This document shows positions 1 through 10,267 of a stretch of DNA of 25,939 nt, one piece after another. A model generated the notes under the pieces. The model made no database searches. It worked only from the letters and a program-made list of their open reading frames with translations, and was not told the origin of the DNA. The stretch spans positions 1 through 25,939 of the forward strand of contig JALJEE010001037.1 of the NCBI GenBank assembly GCA_023231475.1. Reading direction: 5' to 3'. Origin of the DNA: Seison nebaliae. Lineage: Eukaryota > Rotifera > Pararotatoria > Seisonacea > Seisonidae. The translations under genes and the position numbers were made by a program. Numbering within the stretch: position 1 is the first letter of the stretch; each line of letters begins with the position of its first letter.

Positions 1-906
1 ATCATGGATTTTGCATTTCTTCATTCTGCAAAATTTGCAATCCTTGATTTTAAATTGTTGTTGATGCATGACATTTGTTGAATTAAGGTTGACGGTATAA
101 TTTCTCGTCTCATCAAGAATTTGTCGTAATTCCATTTCTTCTTTAGTTACTTCAAACAATTCGGATAATTTTTCAGTCTTCGCACTCACCATCTTACGCA
201 TCAAATTTTCATCGTTTATTCCAGTTATGTATTGTGCCGCAAATTTACGTTCTCTATCCACTTTCGATTCGTTTCGAAATGCGCATTTAGCAATGGTGCT
301 CAATTCCAGGAGGAAATCAGTCGGAGTTTGATTGATACGTGTAGTTTTGAAGAATTTCGATGCAGCGTACATTGGGTTTACCGCTTCATAAACAAAATTA
401 ATAACATCAATTACCGCTTTAAATGGACGGTTATTTATCTTCTATTCGAGTCGCAACTTATTCTTTGTTTCGTCGCATAATGACTCTATTGCCATCGCAA
501 CCTGATCTCCAATCCCAAAATGATAGATGTCGAAAAATGATTCAATTTGATCTGCCCATTGATAAATATCGGTTGGTCCACATTGCTTGTTTGGCAATGT
601 TGTATTTCTTTGAATTTTAATTACTTTACCAATGTTGTTTTCTATTTGAGAGTCCACACCTGGTGGTGGTGATACCGTGGTTTCTTCGATTTTGGATTTA
701 TTGTCATTGTTATTTTCATTCTTTGATTTAATTTCAATTAGTTGTTCGTACATTGCACTGATCGATCGATTAATTTGACTTATCATTTCTCCATTCTTTT
801 TCACAATCTCCTTCATTTCATCATTTTGATTATTTTTATCATTTTTGTTCGTTGAATCTGGGTGGTCGCCATGTAACGCATCTGTTTGTGAGCGCGTTTT
901 AGTCAT
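1..906 (-). mobile_element. Gag-like retrotransposon fragment, interrupted by an in-frame TAG, cut by the window edge
   Basis: Reading leftward, an ATG at 906 opens a 154-codon frame ending in TAG at 444-442. Past that stop the same frame stays open to the window edge, about 147 more codons. The first part is Asn/Lys-rich and charged, then gives way to a Gag-capsid-like stretch (motif YQWADQIESFF). The part after the stop contains further helical Gag-like sequence and ends with a Cys-x-x-Cys pattern (CKFC) that could begin a zinc knuckle. This order (charged N-terminus, capsid-like helices, knuckle) is what LTR retrotransposon Gag proteins look like, but the family (Ty3/gypsy, BEL or other) is not settled. 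No LTR, primer-binding site or Pol is visible. The single stop means either an inactive copy or stop readthrough. It lies in the same orientation as, and just downstream of, the VGLUT gene. Confidence 0.6.
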
Positions 907-1404
907 TTTCTATTTGTCTCAACGACTTTTAGGGAAAGATAGATTTTATTGAAGAGCAAGATATATTCGAAGAAAAGATATAAAAAGATCGCAAATTAAA
1001 TAAAGTTTTAAAAAAAAATAAAGTTTATTCGTTTATTAAATTAACTAACAATAAATGACGATAATATAATTGAAAAAAATATTAGATAAATTACGAAAAT
1101 AAACTGATACGATGAAATAAGAAATCGGGGCATTTGCGAGAAAAGAAGATTGGTATGAACAATGAAATTTTCCGTTTTTCATTCGGAATAAGACAAATAG
1201 ATCTAAATCATTCATATCATTCATTCATGGATGGAGAACGAGAAAGATGAATATGTTCGACAAGATTGATGATGGAGGAACTGTTTCTCCCAAATTTGGA
1301 AGAAATTTGATCGCAAATGAAACAACTTGTTTTGAAAGGAACATTAACTAATCCATGGAAATGAGACTGAATGGCCATCTAATAACTTAATAAGTTAAAC
1401 AGTT
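907..1404. other. 3' flank of VGLUT; AT-rich, no gene seen
   Basis: About 500 bp between the Gag-like frame and the VGLUT stop codon. It is AT-rich and has no open frame worth reporting. It probably contains the VGLUT 3' UTR: on the minus strand there are two AATAAA hexamers (TTTATT at 1024-1029 and 1032-1037), about 370 nt after the stop. No LTR-like terminal repeat was recognised between these signals and the Gag start. Confidence 0.5.
1024..1037 (-). terminator. Candidate VGLUT poly(A) signals (two AATAAA)
   Basis: Two TTTATT hexamers on the plus strand, 8 bp apart, read as AATAAA on the minus strand downstream of the VGLUT stop codon. They would give a 3' UTR of roughly 380-400 nt. The call rests on hexamer sequence and position only. 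Confidence 0.35.
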
Positions 1405-3749
1405 TTAGTTCGTTTTAGTTTGATATAATTCTCCCTGATTTCCATAAGAATACATGTTTTGACCTGCATTAGTCGCTACATCTTGAATTTGAGAAAAGTC
1501 CTGTTGTAAATTGTGAGGAGCTGGAGGATATGTCGCATTGTTGATTGGGAACATGCCATTTTCCGTTTGGAAACCGTCACCATCAACTATCTTTTCGTTA
1601 AGTTGTGTGGTTGCGCCATAATTCTTGTTTGCGGCATCTATTACCAATGGAGAATAATTCGATAAAATACTATCATTAATTTAAACCTTCGATGAAATCA
1701 TTCCCTTTATTCGGTTCGGCCCAACTCTGTTTTTCACCCGACGCAAATATTCCATAAAAGATGACCCCGCAGAAATGAATGATGGCCGCTATTATAAAAA
1801 CTTTTGACCATTCACCTTTCGTCTAATTTCATGAAAATGTTAATTTAGATAAGTTGCGTATGAAAATTTTAACCGAATTCTTCGTTAATTGTTCTGTACA
1901 AATTGGCACGAGCATTCCAGCGAATGTGCCAATACCATTGGACAATCCCATTAGGATGGAAGCGAATCTTGGAGCAATATCCAGATGATTGACATTATAT
2001 CCGGATATGGCGAAACCACTAAATCCGACAGCAACGGTTAAAAATGCGACGGCATAATGTGGTTTCTTTTGAAATGCAACAGTCATCAGGAAAACTGCTT
2101 CCATTCCAAAACCTATTTTTTTTATTAAATTTTTTATTGAGATGTTAATTTAATTAAAAACCTCCACAATTCATCATCTTTCTTACAGTCGTTGTTGTTA
2201 AATATTTCTGTCGCAGAAAATCGGCTAATTGACCACCTAACGGTACGATAAATATCATCGTTAAATGTGGAAGGGCAGCTTGCATGGCATTCTGAGATCA
2301 TATGAATAATATGAGATGGAAAAGATTATTAAGCCTAACTTCTCCGATTTTATATTGTAGAGCTTCAATGAAATATTGTGCTTGACTGACAATTAATAAA
2401 TAGAATGACCATGAACGACAAAAGTTTGCAACAATAATCGCCCAAACTGGCATCGATGTCATCATTTGTTTCCATGGCGGTTTTATCCATAACTGAAAAT
2501 TGGAGAATGATTAAATGAGAGAGATGAATGTCACTTTTTTCCCCAATGAACTTGACTCGGATTCCCCGAGACTTTCTTCGATGTACAACCGTTCTTCTGG
2601 TGAAATTGAACGGCAGGTACCGGGTCGTTCATCCGACATTATCGACCAAAAGAAAAACCAAATAATACCGAAAACACCTGAAATCGTTTGTTTAATGTTA
2701 TTAAATTGAATAGATTGAATGATAACCATAAAAATAGAATGATGAACTCCATCCGACATAATAACTCAATTTACCAGATAACGGAATTCCGACAACAGCT
2801 CCCGCATACGAACCAGTAAATGCAATAGTAGCCAATCGACTTCTTTCGAGTGGGGGAGCCCAATATCTCCAAATTCCATGACATGCTGGATATGTAACGC
2901 CCTTTAAATAAAAGATGTTAAATAATTGAAAGACTAAATTTAAAAAAAATTCAAATTAACTTCAACAATTCCTTGTAATATTCTTACGCTGATGACGGCT
3001 GACATATGTAGTTTAGCGGCAGCGGGAATGAATAAATTGAGAAATGATGAGATGCACAATGCAGTACCGAAGACTTGGTGAGCACGAAATTTCGCAGCGA
3101 GGTATCCACCAGGTACCTGAGTTATCAGATAACCCCAAAAGAAGGAACTTTCGATTAGACCGCGCGCAGTTGGCGACCATTCGAATTCTTGAAACTATTA
3201 TTTTGTTTATTCGAATTGATATGTGATATATGAATTAGATATTTTATTTTAAAAAGGAAATCGAAATGGATTAACAGTAAAAGTAATATTTCCGTCATCA
3301 AACTTTGTTATGTTTCTCGTCATTTCTTCGATGGCCACGCCCATATTACATCGAATTCCAAACGATATCAGGAAACCTAATGATGCCATAAAAGCAATCT
3401 GATATCGTTTACCTTGAGGACAACACATACCGGGAATTTTACCTGTTCCCGTTGATGCTCCCGTACCGGAGACTAATGTCTTAAAACGATCAAATCCATT
3501 TATAACAGAAAGTGGCAGACATCGACTACATTGCTTCTCAACAAATGAACGTTCGTATTCTACTCCCTCAAAATGACGACGATCATCCGTATCAATAAAA
3601 TTTTCATAATTAGCTGATGATGGTGTATTACCATCTTTGCCAACGAGTCTAATTCGAAGAATTGGATGAAATAAAACTTCTCGAAAATGGACCAACCTTG
3701 AAGCATCGTTGACAATATTGGAAAATTTTTGTTTGAAATCTGCTGTCAT
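1405..3749 (-). CDS. VGLUT: Vesicular glutamate transporter (VGLUT, SLC17 family), nine exons
   Basis: Loads cytosolic glutamate into synaptic vesicles using the proton gradient (family knowledge). Exons joined by frame continuity and GT-AG sites, in transcript order: 3749-3276, 3194-2961, 2901-2727, 2677-2535, 2492-2340, 2291-2162, 2112-1874, 1822-1687, 1637-1405; 638 residues in total. Most introns are 42-59 bp and the first is 81 bp. The first membrane segment is near residues 114-140. Motifs typical of VGLUTs follow in order: [82 protein letters not shown] and SILMG. The cytosolic tail carries NYGATTQ, close to the KSYGATTQ I recall in vertebrate VGLUT2, so a VGLUT fits better than a general SLC17 anion transporter. 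The N-terminus before the first membrane segment is long (about 113 residues). At the place where vertebrate VGLUTs have a conserved His (LIHGSFFWGY) this protein has Glu173. The start is the first ATG of exon 1, but an upstream exon is possible. Confidence 0.93.
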
Positions 3750-3987
3750 TGTAATCGAATTGATTGCATAATTTCAACAAATTATTCTATTAGAAATAAT
3801 GGAATTCACATTAAATCTTTTTTACACACGACTTCCTGAAACGAATGATGAGACATTCGCAACAATTATAGACGCATCCGAAACAGTTCCGGACCTGATG
3901 TCTGACCATTTTCCACTTTACAATTACGTCTCCTTTTACAATGGGAAATGAGAAAATTCCAACAGTTCATATTTTCAACAGTTCAAC

Positions 3988-3993
3988 TTTATA
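3988..3993 (-). promoter_or_regulatory. Possible TATA box for VGLUT
   Basis: TTTATA on the plus strand reads TATAAA on the minus strand, about 240 bp upstream of the VGLUT ATG. That would suit a TATA box with a roughly 200-nt 5' UTR. In DNA this AT-rich such hexamers are common by chance, so this is only a candidate. Confidence 0.2.
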
Positions 3994-4976
3994 GAATTTC
4001 ACTTTAAAAGAAATTATAAAATTCCCAACAGGATATCACCTATATCTTTTGGAAGAAGAACGGTGTGCATGATAATTCGTCATGAAAAAAAATTTTAGTT
4101 TTTCTCCTTTTCCTTCATCGATTAAGATTAATTAGCGGGGGATACATTATTTGGTTGGTATGTAAGAGAAGTAGTAGTAGAAATAGTGGAAAAGGAAGAG
4201 GAGGAGGAAGAAGAAATTGAATGATGCTGATATAAGAAGACTAAAGGAATTCATGCGAACCTACTGGAAATTCCTGTATTATATGAGCAAACGGATATTG
4301 TTAATTTTAAGGATCATTCTAATTTGGAATAAAACATGAGAATTAAAAACATCATTTACATCTCGTCTCTATCGTTGTGAGAAGATTTCCGTCATATCTG
4401 CCTGTTCTGATATGTGGAACAGAGAATCCAAGGAAAAATCACGATATATAGCACCGATACATGATGAGTACTAATATAGAGATTTAGAAAGTGAACAAGA
4501 GAATAGGATATGACATATATATATTCCGATAAGTGAAATAGGAGAAAATAGGAAACATTACTTATTCGTAGGGAAGTTAGCTTATGATTCTATGACTGAC
4601 ACTGGGTCATTTTCATTTGACAATCGCTCATTCACTCAACTCATACCGATTCTCCTTTCGTTAACCAGTTAATTCTCTCCCTCAATTTCTATATTATACA
4701 ATTCCACCACACCATAAATATTTGACATTGTTTGAGATTCCAATCGATTTCTTCAATTTCGCCAAATGAAAAACTTCTCTCGAATTTTTCAAAAGTTTTT
4801 TTTCAAAAATTTTCCAAATTTTAATTGTCTTGGTCTGTCACGTATCGGGCGAGAGATGAAGGACGATTATGTTTTGTTTGGAGATGTCTCGGATGGGGTA
4901 GGATGTTTGAAGAATTGTTACTTTAACAAAATGTTTCCTTCAGTCTTCAACCGGATGATGGTGTCATTGCAGTTGA

Positions 4977-5014
4977 GAAGAGAGAGAGAGAGAGAGCGAG
5001 AGGGAGAGAGAGAT
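4977..5014. repeat. (GA)n microsatellite
   Basis: An imperfect GA/AG dinucleotide run interrupted by single C and G bases, in the gene-poor stretch upstream of VGLUT. It is purine-only on the plus strand apart from one C. Confidence 0.85.
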
Positions 5015-8000
5015 AGTACAAATAAAGAATAAGTAGTTGATGGAATAATTTTGTTTAGAATAGAAAATAGTTAATTAATTAACCATTTAAGTTTTTCTGT
5101 CTTCATTTCATTCATTTCAATTAGTATTCCAATAATGGAATGGAAGAGTCTTCTTCCTTTCTCTCTGGAGTCGATGAGAGATATCGAATTCAATCGGTTC
5201 GTAGTATTTTGGTAGTCAGAGTATTATTGTTCAGTTTGAGTTATTATTGCATTGTTATTAATATTTGAATGGAAAAGATCATGAATAGATTAGTGTTGGG
5301 AGAGAATGGGATATGGTGACGGTGAGAGATGATGAGTATCTGGCACAGACTGAATGTGAATGTAAATGGAATACTATTAAACAAAATCCAGGACTTTCCA
5401 TTCTTATTGTTCTCGATGTGAAGAGTGTCGTTGCACTTTCCTTCCACGCATAAAATACCACCACCATCTATCGATGATATACGTATAAATCAAGGAAACA
5501 AGTTAATGATTATGGAAGTTAAATGGAAATGGCTCCTTCATTTATTATTATTGAGCTGAGGGAATGCGAAAGAATATTAGAAAACATGAAACGTCACAAA
5601 GATTATATTATATTTCGTGTTCTGTTTCCGTTCTGTTAAAAGCATGTGAAATGACAAGAGCGCCAAAATAGAGAGTCGACGTCAGGTGAAGAGCTGTCGA
5701 CAGTTTCCATTTCTCTTCCTTTTCAATATTGATTCATTGATTATATACATTAGTTGAAACAATTTGACAATATCATCGGAACAATTAAAATTGTTTCAAT
5801 TCCGCCCGATGGCCCTCCAGTCTTCAATCAACCCACTAATTCCACTGCCTAATGACCGAATTCATTCAACTTACCATACTGCCAATCCATCTCTCCAGAT
5901 AAAGATTATCTAATTTTCACCAATTCCAATCAATAAAAAACAATAATGCGAAGATCATTATACGATCATGCTACTTCTTTATTTATGTGCATACGACAAC
6001 TACTGATACATATCATCATTGGTGGGGAGGAGGCCGTCCGACCTGAAATTCAGGTATAACTCATCAATCTGAATATAAGGCAATGTCGATAGCAACAATA
6101 TTCCCTCCCACTCTATTCACTTACTACACGAACTATATTTGATAACGGAAATTACATTCATTTCTCATAATTTATCTGGTCGCCATTTCTATGCATCTTT
6201 CCTTTTTTCCATCACATCGACATCACTTGCTACTATTTGTAAACGGAATGATACGATTGTGGCGCTTCATGAATATTATTCTAATTCATCATCATCCTCT
6301 TCTCTTCTCCCTCCAATTCCAAGAAAACTATTCCAAATAAATTACAATTAGACCCTTCCTTTCTCCTCCTCCCAATACGATTTTTCACATTCTCCGATGA
6401 ACAACTATATTGATCAGGAAATACCTTTCGGAAAATTAAATCAATTCTACTCAGACTAACTCCTCCTCCTTTTATGAATGATTCGATAAATTAACAAAAA
6501 CTGCATTACAATTTTTTTTGAAAAAATTTTGAAAAGAAAAGAAGAAAAAAATTTTAAGTTCGTTGTGGGAATTTTCTTATGAACTTATGATTTTTATTTA
6601 AAAAAAAATGTCTTCCCATAGGTCATTATTTTAAATAAATGATGCTTATAATGATGCAATTATTAAATAATTTATTTCATCTTTCCATTTTAACCCAATT
6701 TTAATAAATAATCAATAATAACAATTTCAGCTGGTGCCAATGGTTATCATAGTCCTTAAAGACTCGTCTCAAGAACTGTTTGAAAAGTATTGACCACATT
6801 ATTCAAATTATATCTACCCTATTATGTTATAACCATATTATACATTGATTGTTTGTTTGTTTCAATGCAGAATTCTCTTCTGAGATTGGGACATGTTGCT
6901 TATTACATTCAATATTAAACCCATTTCAATGAAAAGAGGATTGTTCATGTTGATTGGATAATTTAAATTCTATAAATATTGAAACTAATTTATCTCATAT
7001 TTCTCCATCCCTCCAACATGTCTCTTCTCTTCCTTCGGAACTTCTCTCGAATCTTTATAAATATTAAGATTTGTTTTTTTCCTTCCGCACAATTCTCTCC
7101 ATGTTCGTCTTTCTTTCAAAAAAAAAAAGATTTTCATTCAAATGTTTCACATTTTCAATTGAACTTAAAATCGTCTTATCAAATTTTTTAATAAAATTTC
7201 AAATTATTTCAATCATTCCGTCAACCCAAATGTATTTGATTGCGTAGGACAGTATTTAATTTGATCGCTATTATAAACAGTAAAAGATGTAGAGAGGACA
7301 CTATTCAATAATAGTCATTGAAGAAAAACTTTTTAAAGAAATATATATAAAGCACTAAAAAAAAAGAACACTATTTTCCCGCAAAAAAAATTATAGGTTT
7401 TTGATGTCTATAATACCTCCTCATATTCTCCATATGTCTATTTCCCATTAGAAGCATTAAAGATTCAAAGTCTGAGAGGTTCCTGAAACTGAGGGTGAAC
7501 TATCGAAGTTTTCTTTTAATATTTTTCCATCAGCATGTTCTTTCCATACGAAGTCACAAGAAAGAAATAAAAAGAAATATAAACTTCTGTTACTTTTAGC
7601 TTAAACTAATTTAATGCTCCTAAAACGCATGAAGAGAAAAGATAAGAATAAATTGAAGATTTGGGAAAATTGGAAGATTTGCCAAAAACAAGTTTGGAAG
7701 TGAACTCTGGTGTATAGTGGGTGGTGTGTGAAGGAGTGAGTTTAGAAACAAAAAGTTATTAGGTTTCTTGAAAAAAGAACATAATCCATTGGAACAAAAG
7801 GGTAGGAAAAGGAAAATAATTGAAAAGGCTAAAAGCGATGTCATTTCTTGTAATATGATCAGCTCAAGTTGTTCTCTCAAAATTTTATGAACGGAAATTT
7901 TTTATCGATTGGAAATATAATTAAAATGTTTGTTAACATATTGGGACGGAAGAGGAAGGTTGTAAGCAAATAAAGATACAGGAATTCGTCACAAATCAGT

Positions 8001-8020
8001 CAACACCTATCTTGCTCTCC

Positions 8021-8085
8021 CATACATACACACACACACACACAAACAAACACCCAAACACACATATGCACACACACATACACAA
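8021..8085. repeat. CA-rich microsatellite
   Basis: A run of CA dinucleotides with interspersed CAAA, CATA and CCAA variants, flanked by ordinary AT-rich sequence. It is a simple repeat with no sign of spacers or arrays. Confidence 0.85.
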
Positions 8086-9883
8086 AAATCGAGCACACTT
8101 TCATTCCTTGAGAACACTTTTCAAATAAAACATAAAATGATAATGTTATTAGAAGTTATTGAAATAAGACTTGAGACTTCGGATAGACTTATTACAGCTC
8201 AGTTTATTAGATGACGCTAAAGAAGAAACGGATGGAAAGTAATTTGAAAAGTTGTCAATTGGCAAATTGGTTGACATGAGAATAATAAAGAAAAAACAAT
8301 CAATATCGATAAGATGGAAGTAGATGGTGGCAGGGAGGATATGTTCATCCGATAAAGATAAGATTGAGAGAGAGTTAAATATTTCATAAAGTTCAATGAG
8401 AGCAATGATAAGGCAGGAGACGAAAGGAAACGATGGGAAGATATGGAAATTAGAGATGATAGTGGAACGAAATGTAAAGGAAATTAATCTATTGGATCGA
8501 TATAATATTTCACAAACGGTTGACGCCAGAAGGCCATTGAGATAAGGACTAACGATAAGAATATATTAGTGAATATAAATATGTGCACGCATACTGCTCA
8601 TTATTCAACTTTGACACTTTTGTAAATATCATTTCTTTTATTAATATCTTATCACTGATCTCTCCCCCCATTGGAGTGGAGAGGAGAAACTTTTTCCTCT
8701 TCTTCTTATATAGATTCACCATATCGATTGACAACATATTAATAGTTGTCAATCAAAATCATTCTCTAGAAACATAAACACCGACTTCCATTCAATTCAA
8801 TGCGAATTTTATTTTAATCATTCAACTCCATTATCGAACTGATTGAATGAAGAGGAGCCTCACCATTTATCGACTTCTCTCAAAATTACTTCATTAATCT
8901 TCATATCATTATTATATAAGAATTATTGACATGAGTACTAAGAAATTCAAATGCAAATTTCTCCGATAAATTATTCATTCAGTTCTTCTTTCAAACCCCC
9001 CAAAAATATTACTACCATTAGTCTTATTAACACGAATATTGTTATTGTTATTCTTTCAACTCATACTCTCTCAAGATCTGCTCTCGAAACTACTTTCCTA
9101 TTTTCAAATTTGACAACATCGTAAAAAAATCGAAATATTTAGACTTGTCGACAACAATCGGGTTGATTGCATGATGTCCAAATTCTTTTCTGCTGCCAAA
9201 ATCGACTCATGCACTCATTACATTCGATGTCGATGCAGACACAATGCTATTATTCAATCTTCGTTCGACTCGCTGTCTCCTCTCCATTTCCAATCAGTAT
9301 TCCCAATTTGACGGATCATATCAGCGTTTGAAAGCAGATGAACAACAAACAAATTGGAAAAAAACTATCTCGTCTTTCAGTCGATATCTCTTCCTCCTCC
9401 CCTTCTCCCTCTGGGTAGTTGTGGGAGAAGAATGTTAATATTAAAAAGTTCTTTACTTCCTCTAAAAACTAAAAATGAAGAATTCTTTCTCGTTATTTTG
9501 ATTCAATTCACTTATTGGTTAGGTAGTTCTACATGCGAGATAGGTTGATGACATAACAAGAAACTGATCATCTCACGCAAGAATATTTTCAAGAATTTCA
9601 TTAAAGAAACGAAAGAATAATAATAAGATATTCTTAATACTAATTACGGATATTCATGATAATATTTCAAGCAGATAATAAAAAGTTTTCCATTTGATTC
9701 TTTTTTCAAAAATATGATCGACAGTATAGGAAAGATGTAGATGTGAGTTAGGAAGAATAAAGATAGAATTTCAAATTAATCTTCAATATATTCCCAACAA
9801 TTCTCCTTCCTTTCTTTTTTTTGACGGGCCGAAATGAATGAGAAATGGTAAAAAGAAAAAAAAATCGGTGGAAGCAAAATATT

Positions 9884-9891
9884 TGACGTCA
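9884..9891. promoter_or_regulatory. Consensus cAMP response element (TGACGTCA)
   Basis: A perfect 8-bp palindromic CRE, the binding site of CREB/ATF bZIP factors, about 400 bp upstream of the first calpain coding exon that can be placed. Such a GC-containing palindrome is rare in this AT-rich DNA, but one site does not prove regulation, and its target gene is unknown. Confidence 0.35.
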
Positions 9892-10267
9892 CGCGAACTC
9901 CTAATGTCTTTTATTCGATTAGTTGATGAACAATCCTTTATAGCATAATATCCTGACAATATGACATGGAAAGATTATAATAGTAACAGAATAATTATTT
10001 TCAAATCATTCGACTTATCTGTTCATGGAACGGCCAAGAACAAGTGTAAACAATTAGAATAAAGGAGCAGGAAATTTGTGAAAAAAAAAAGATTTGAGGA
10101 ATATATTTCCGTTTCATTTCAGTTCGATATTCTTTTCAATTCCATTTCTTCTTTTCAGCTGTCAATCATTAATTAATAAAGTTTAAATAAGAATCAGAAT
10201 ATGCTTCTTCCGAAAAGTCGAAAAAAACGGCGATCTCGTTTCCAACATCATAATGTGGAAGGTAAAG

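Larger units (their letters stand above)
3750..7900. other. Long gene-poor stretch upstream of VGLUT
   Basis: No frame with convincing protein similarity was found; the short open frames are low-complexity and lack splice-consistent neighbours. The stretch probably contains the VGLUT promoter and 5' UTR. It holds a purine-rich tract around 4165-4220, a (GA)n microsatellite near 4977-5014, and a CTGTCGACAG palindrome at 5694-5703 next to a GACGTCAGGTG stretch. Most of the rest is AT-rich sequence with homopolymer runs. Confidence 0.5.
7901..10200. other. Gene-poor stretch upstream of the calpain gene
   Basis: AT-rich sequence without a recognisable coding region. It includes a CA-rich microsatellite at about 8021-8085 and a full palindromic TGACGTCA at 9884-9891. 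The last few hundred bases probably include the promoter and possibly a 5' exon of the calpain gene, but no first exon could be fixed. Confidence 0.5.

Noticed and set aside
430-490. A small intron removing the in-frame TAG of the Gag-like frame
   Set aside because: The nearest GT-AG pair would leave the downstream sequence in a frame that stops at once, while the frame without splicing continues for about 147 codons.
4766-5032. 88-codon plus-strand open frame ending in an Arg/Glu run
   Set aside because: The end is just the (GA)n microsatellite translated, the rest is Phe/Asn-rich low complexity, and no splice-consistent neighbour exists.
5670-5703. Pair of GTCGAC sites and a CTGTCGACAG palindrome as a functional element
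   Set aside because: Striking by eye, but no known factor, symmetry partner or adjacent gene supports a function beyond a possible half-CRE plus E-box.
8021-8085. Possible repeat array of CRISPR type
   Set aside because: It is a dinucleotide microsatellite with no spacers, in a clearly eukaryotic genome.
9244-9548. Two overlapping plus-strand open frames of 64 codons
   Set aside because: Short, overlapping in different frames, and with no recognisable protein or splice context.
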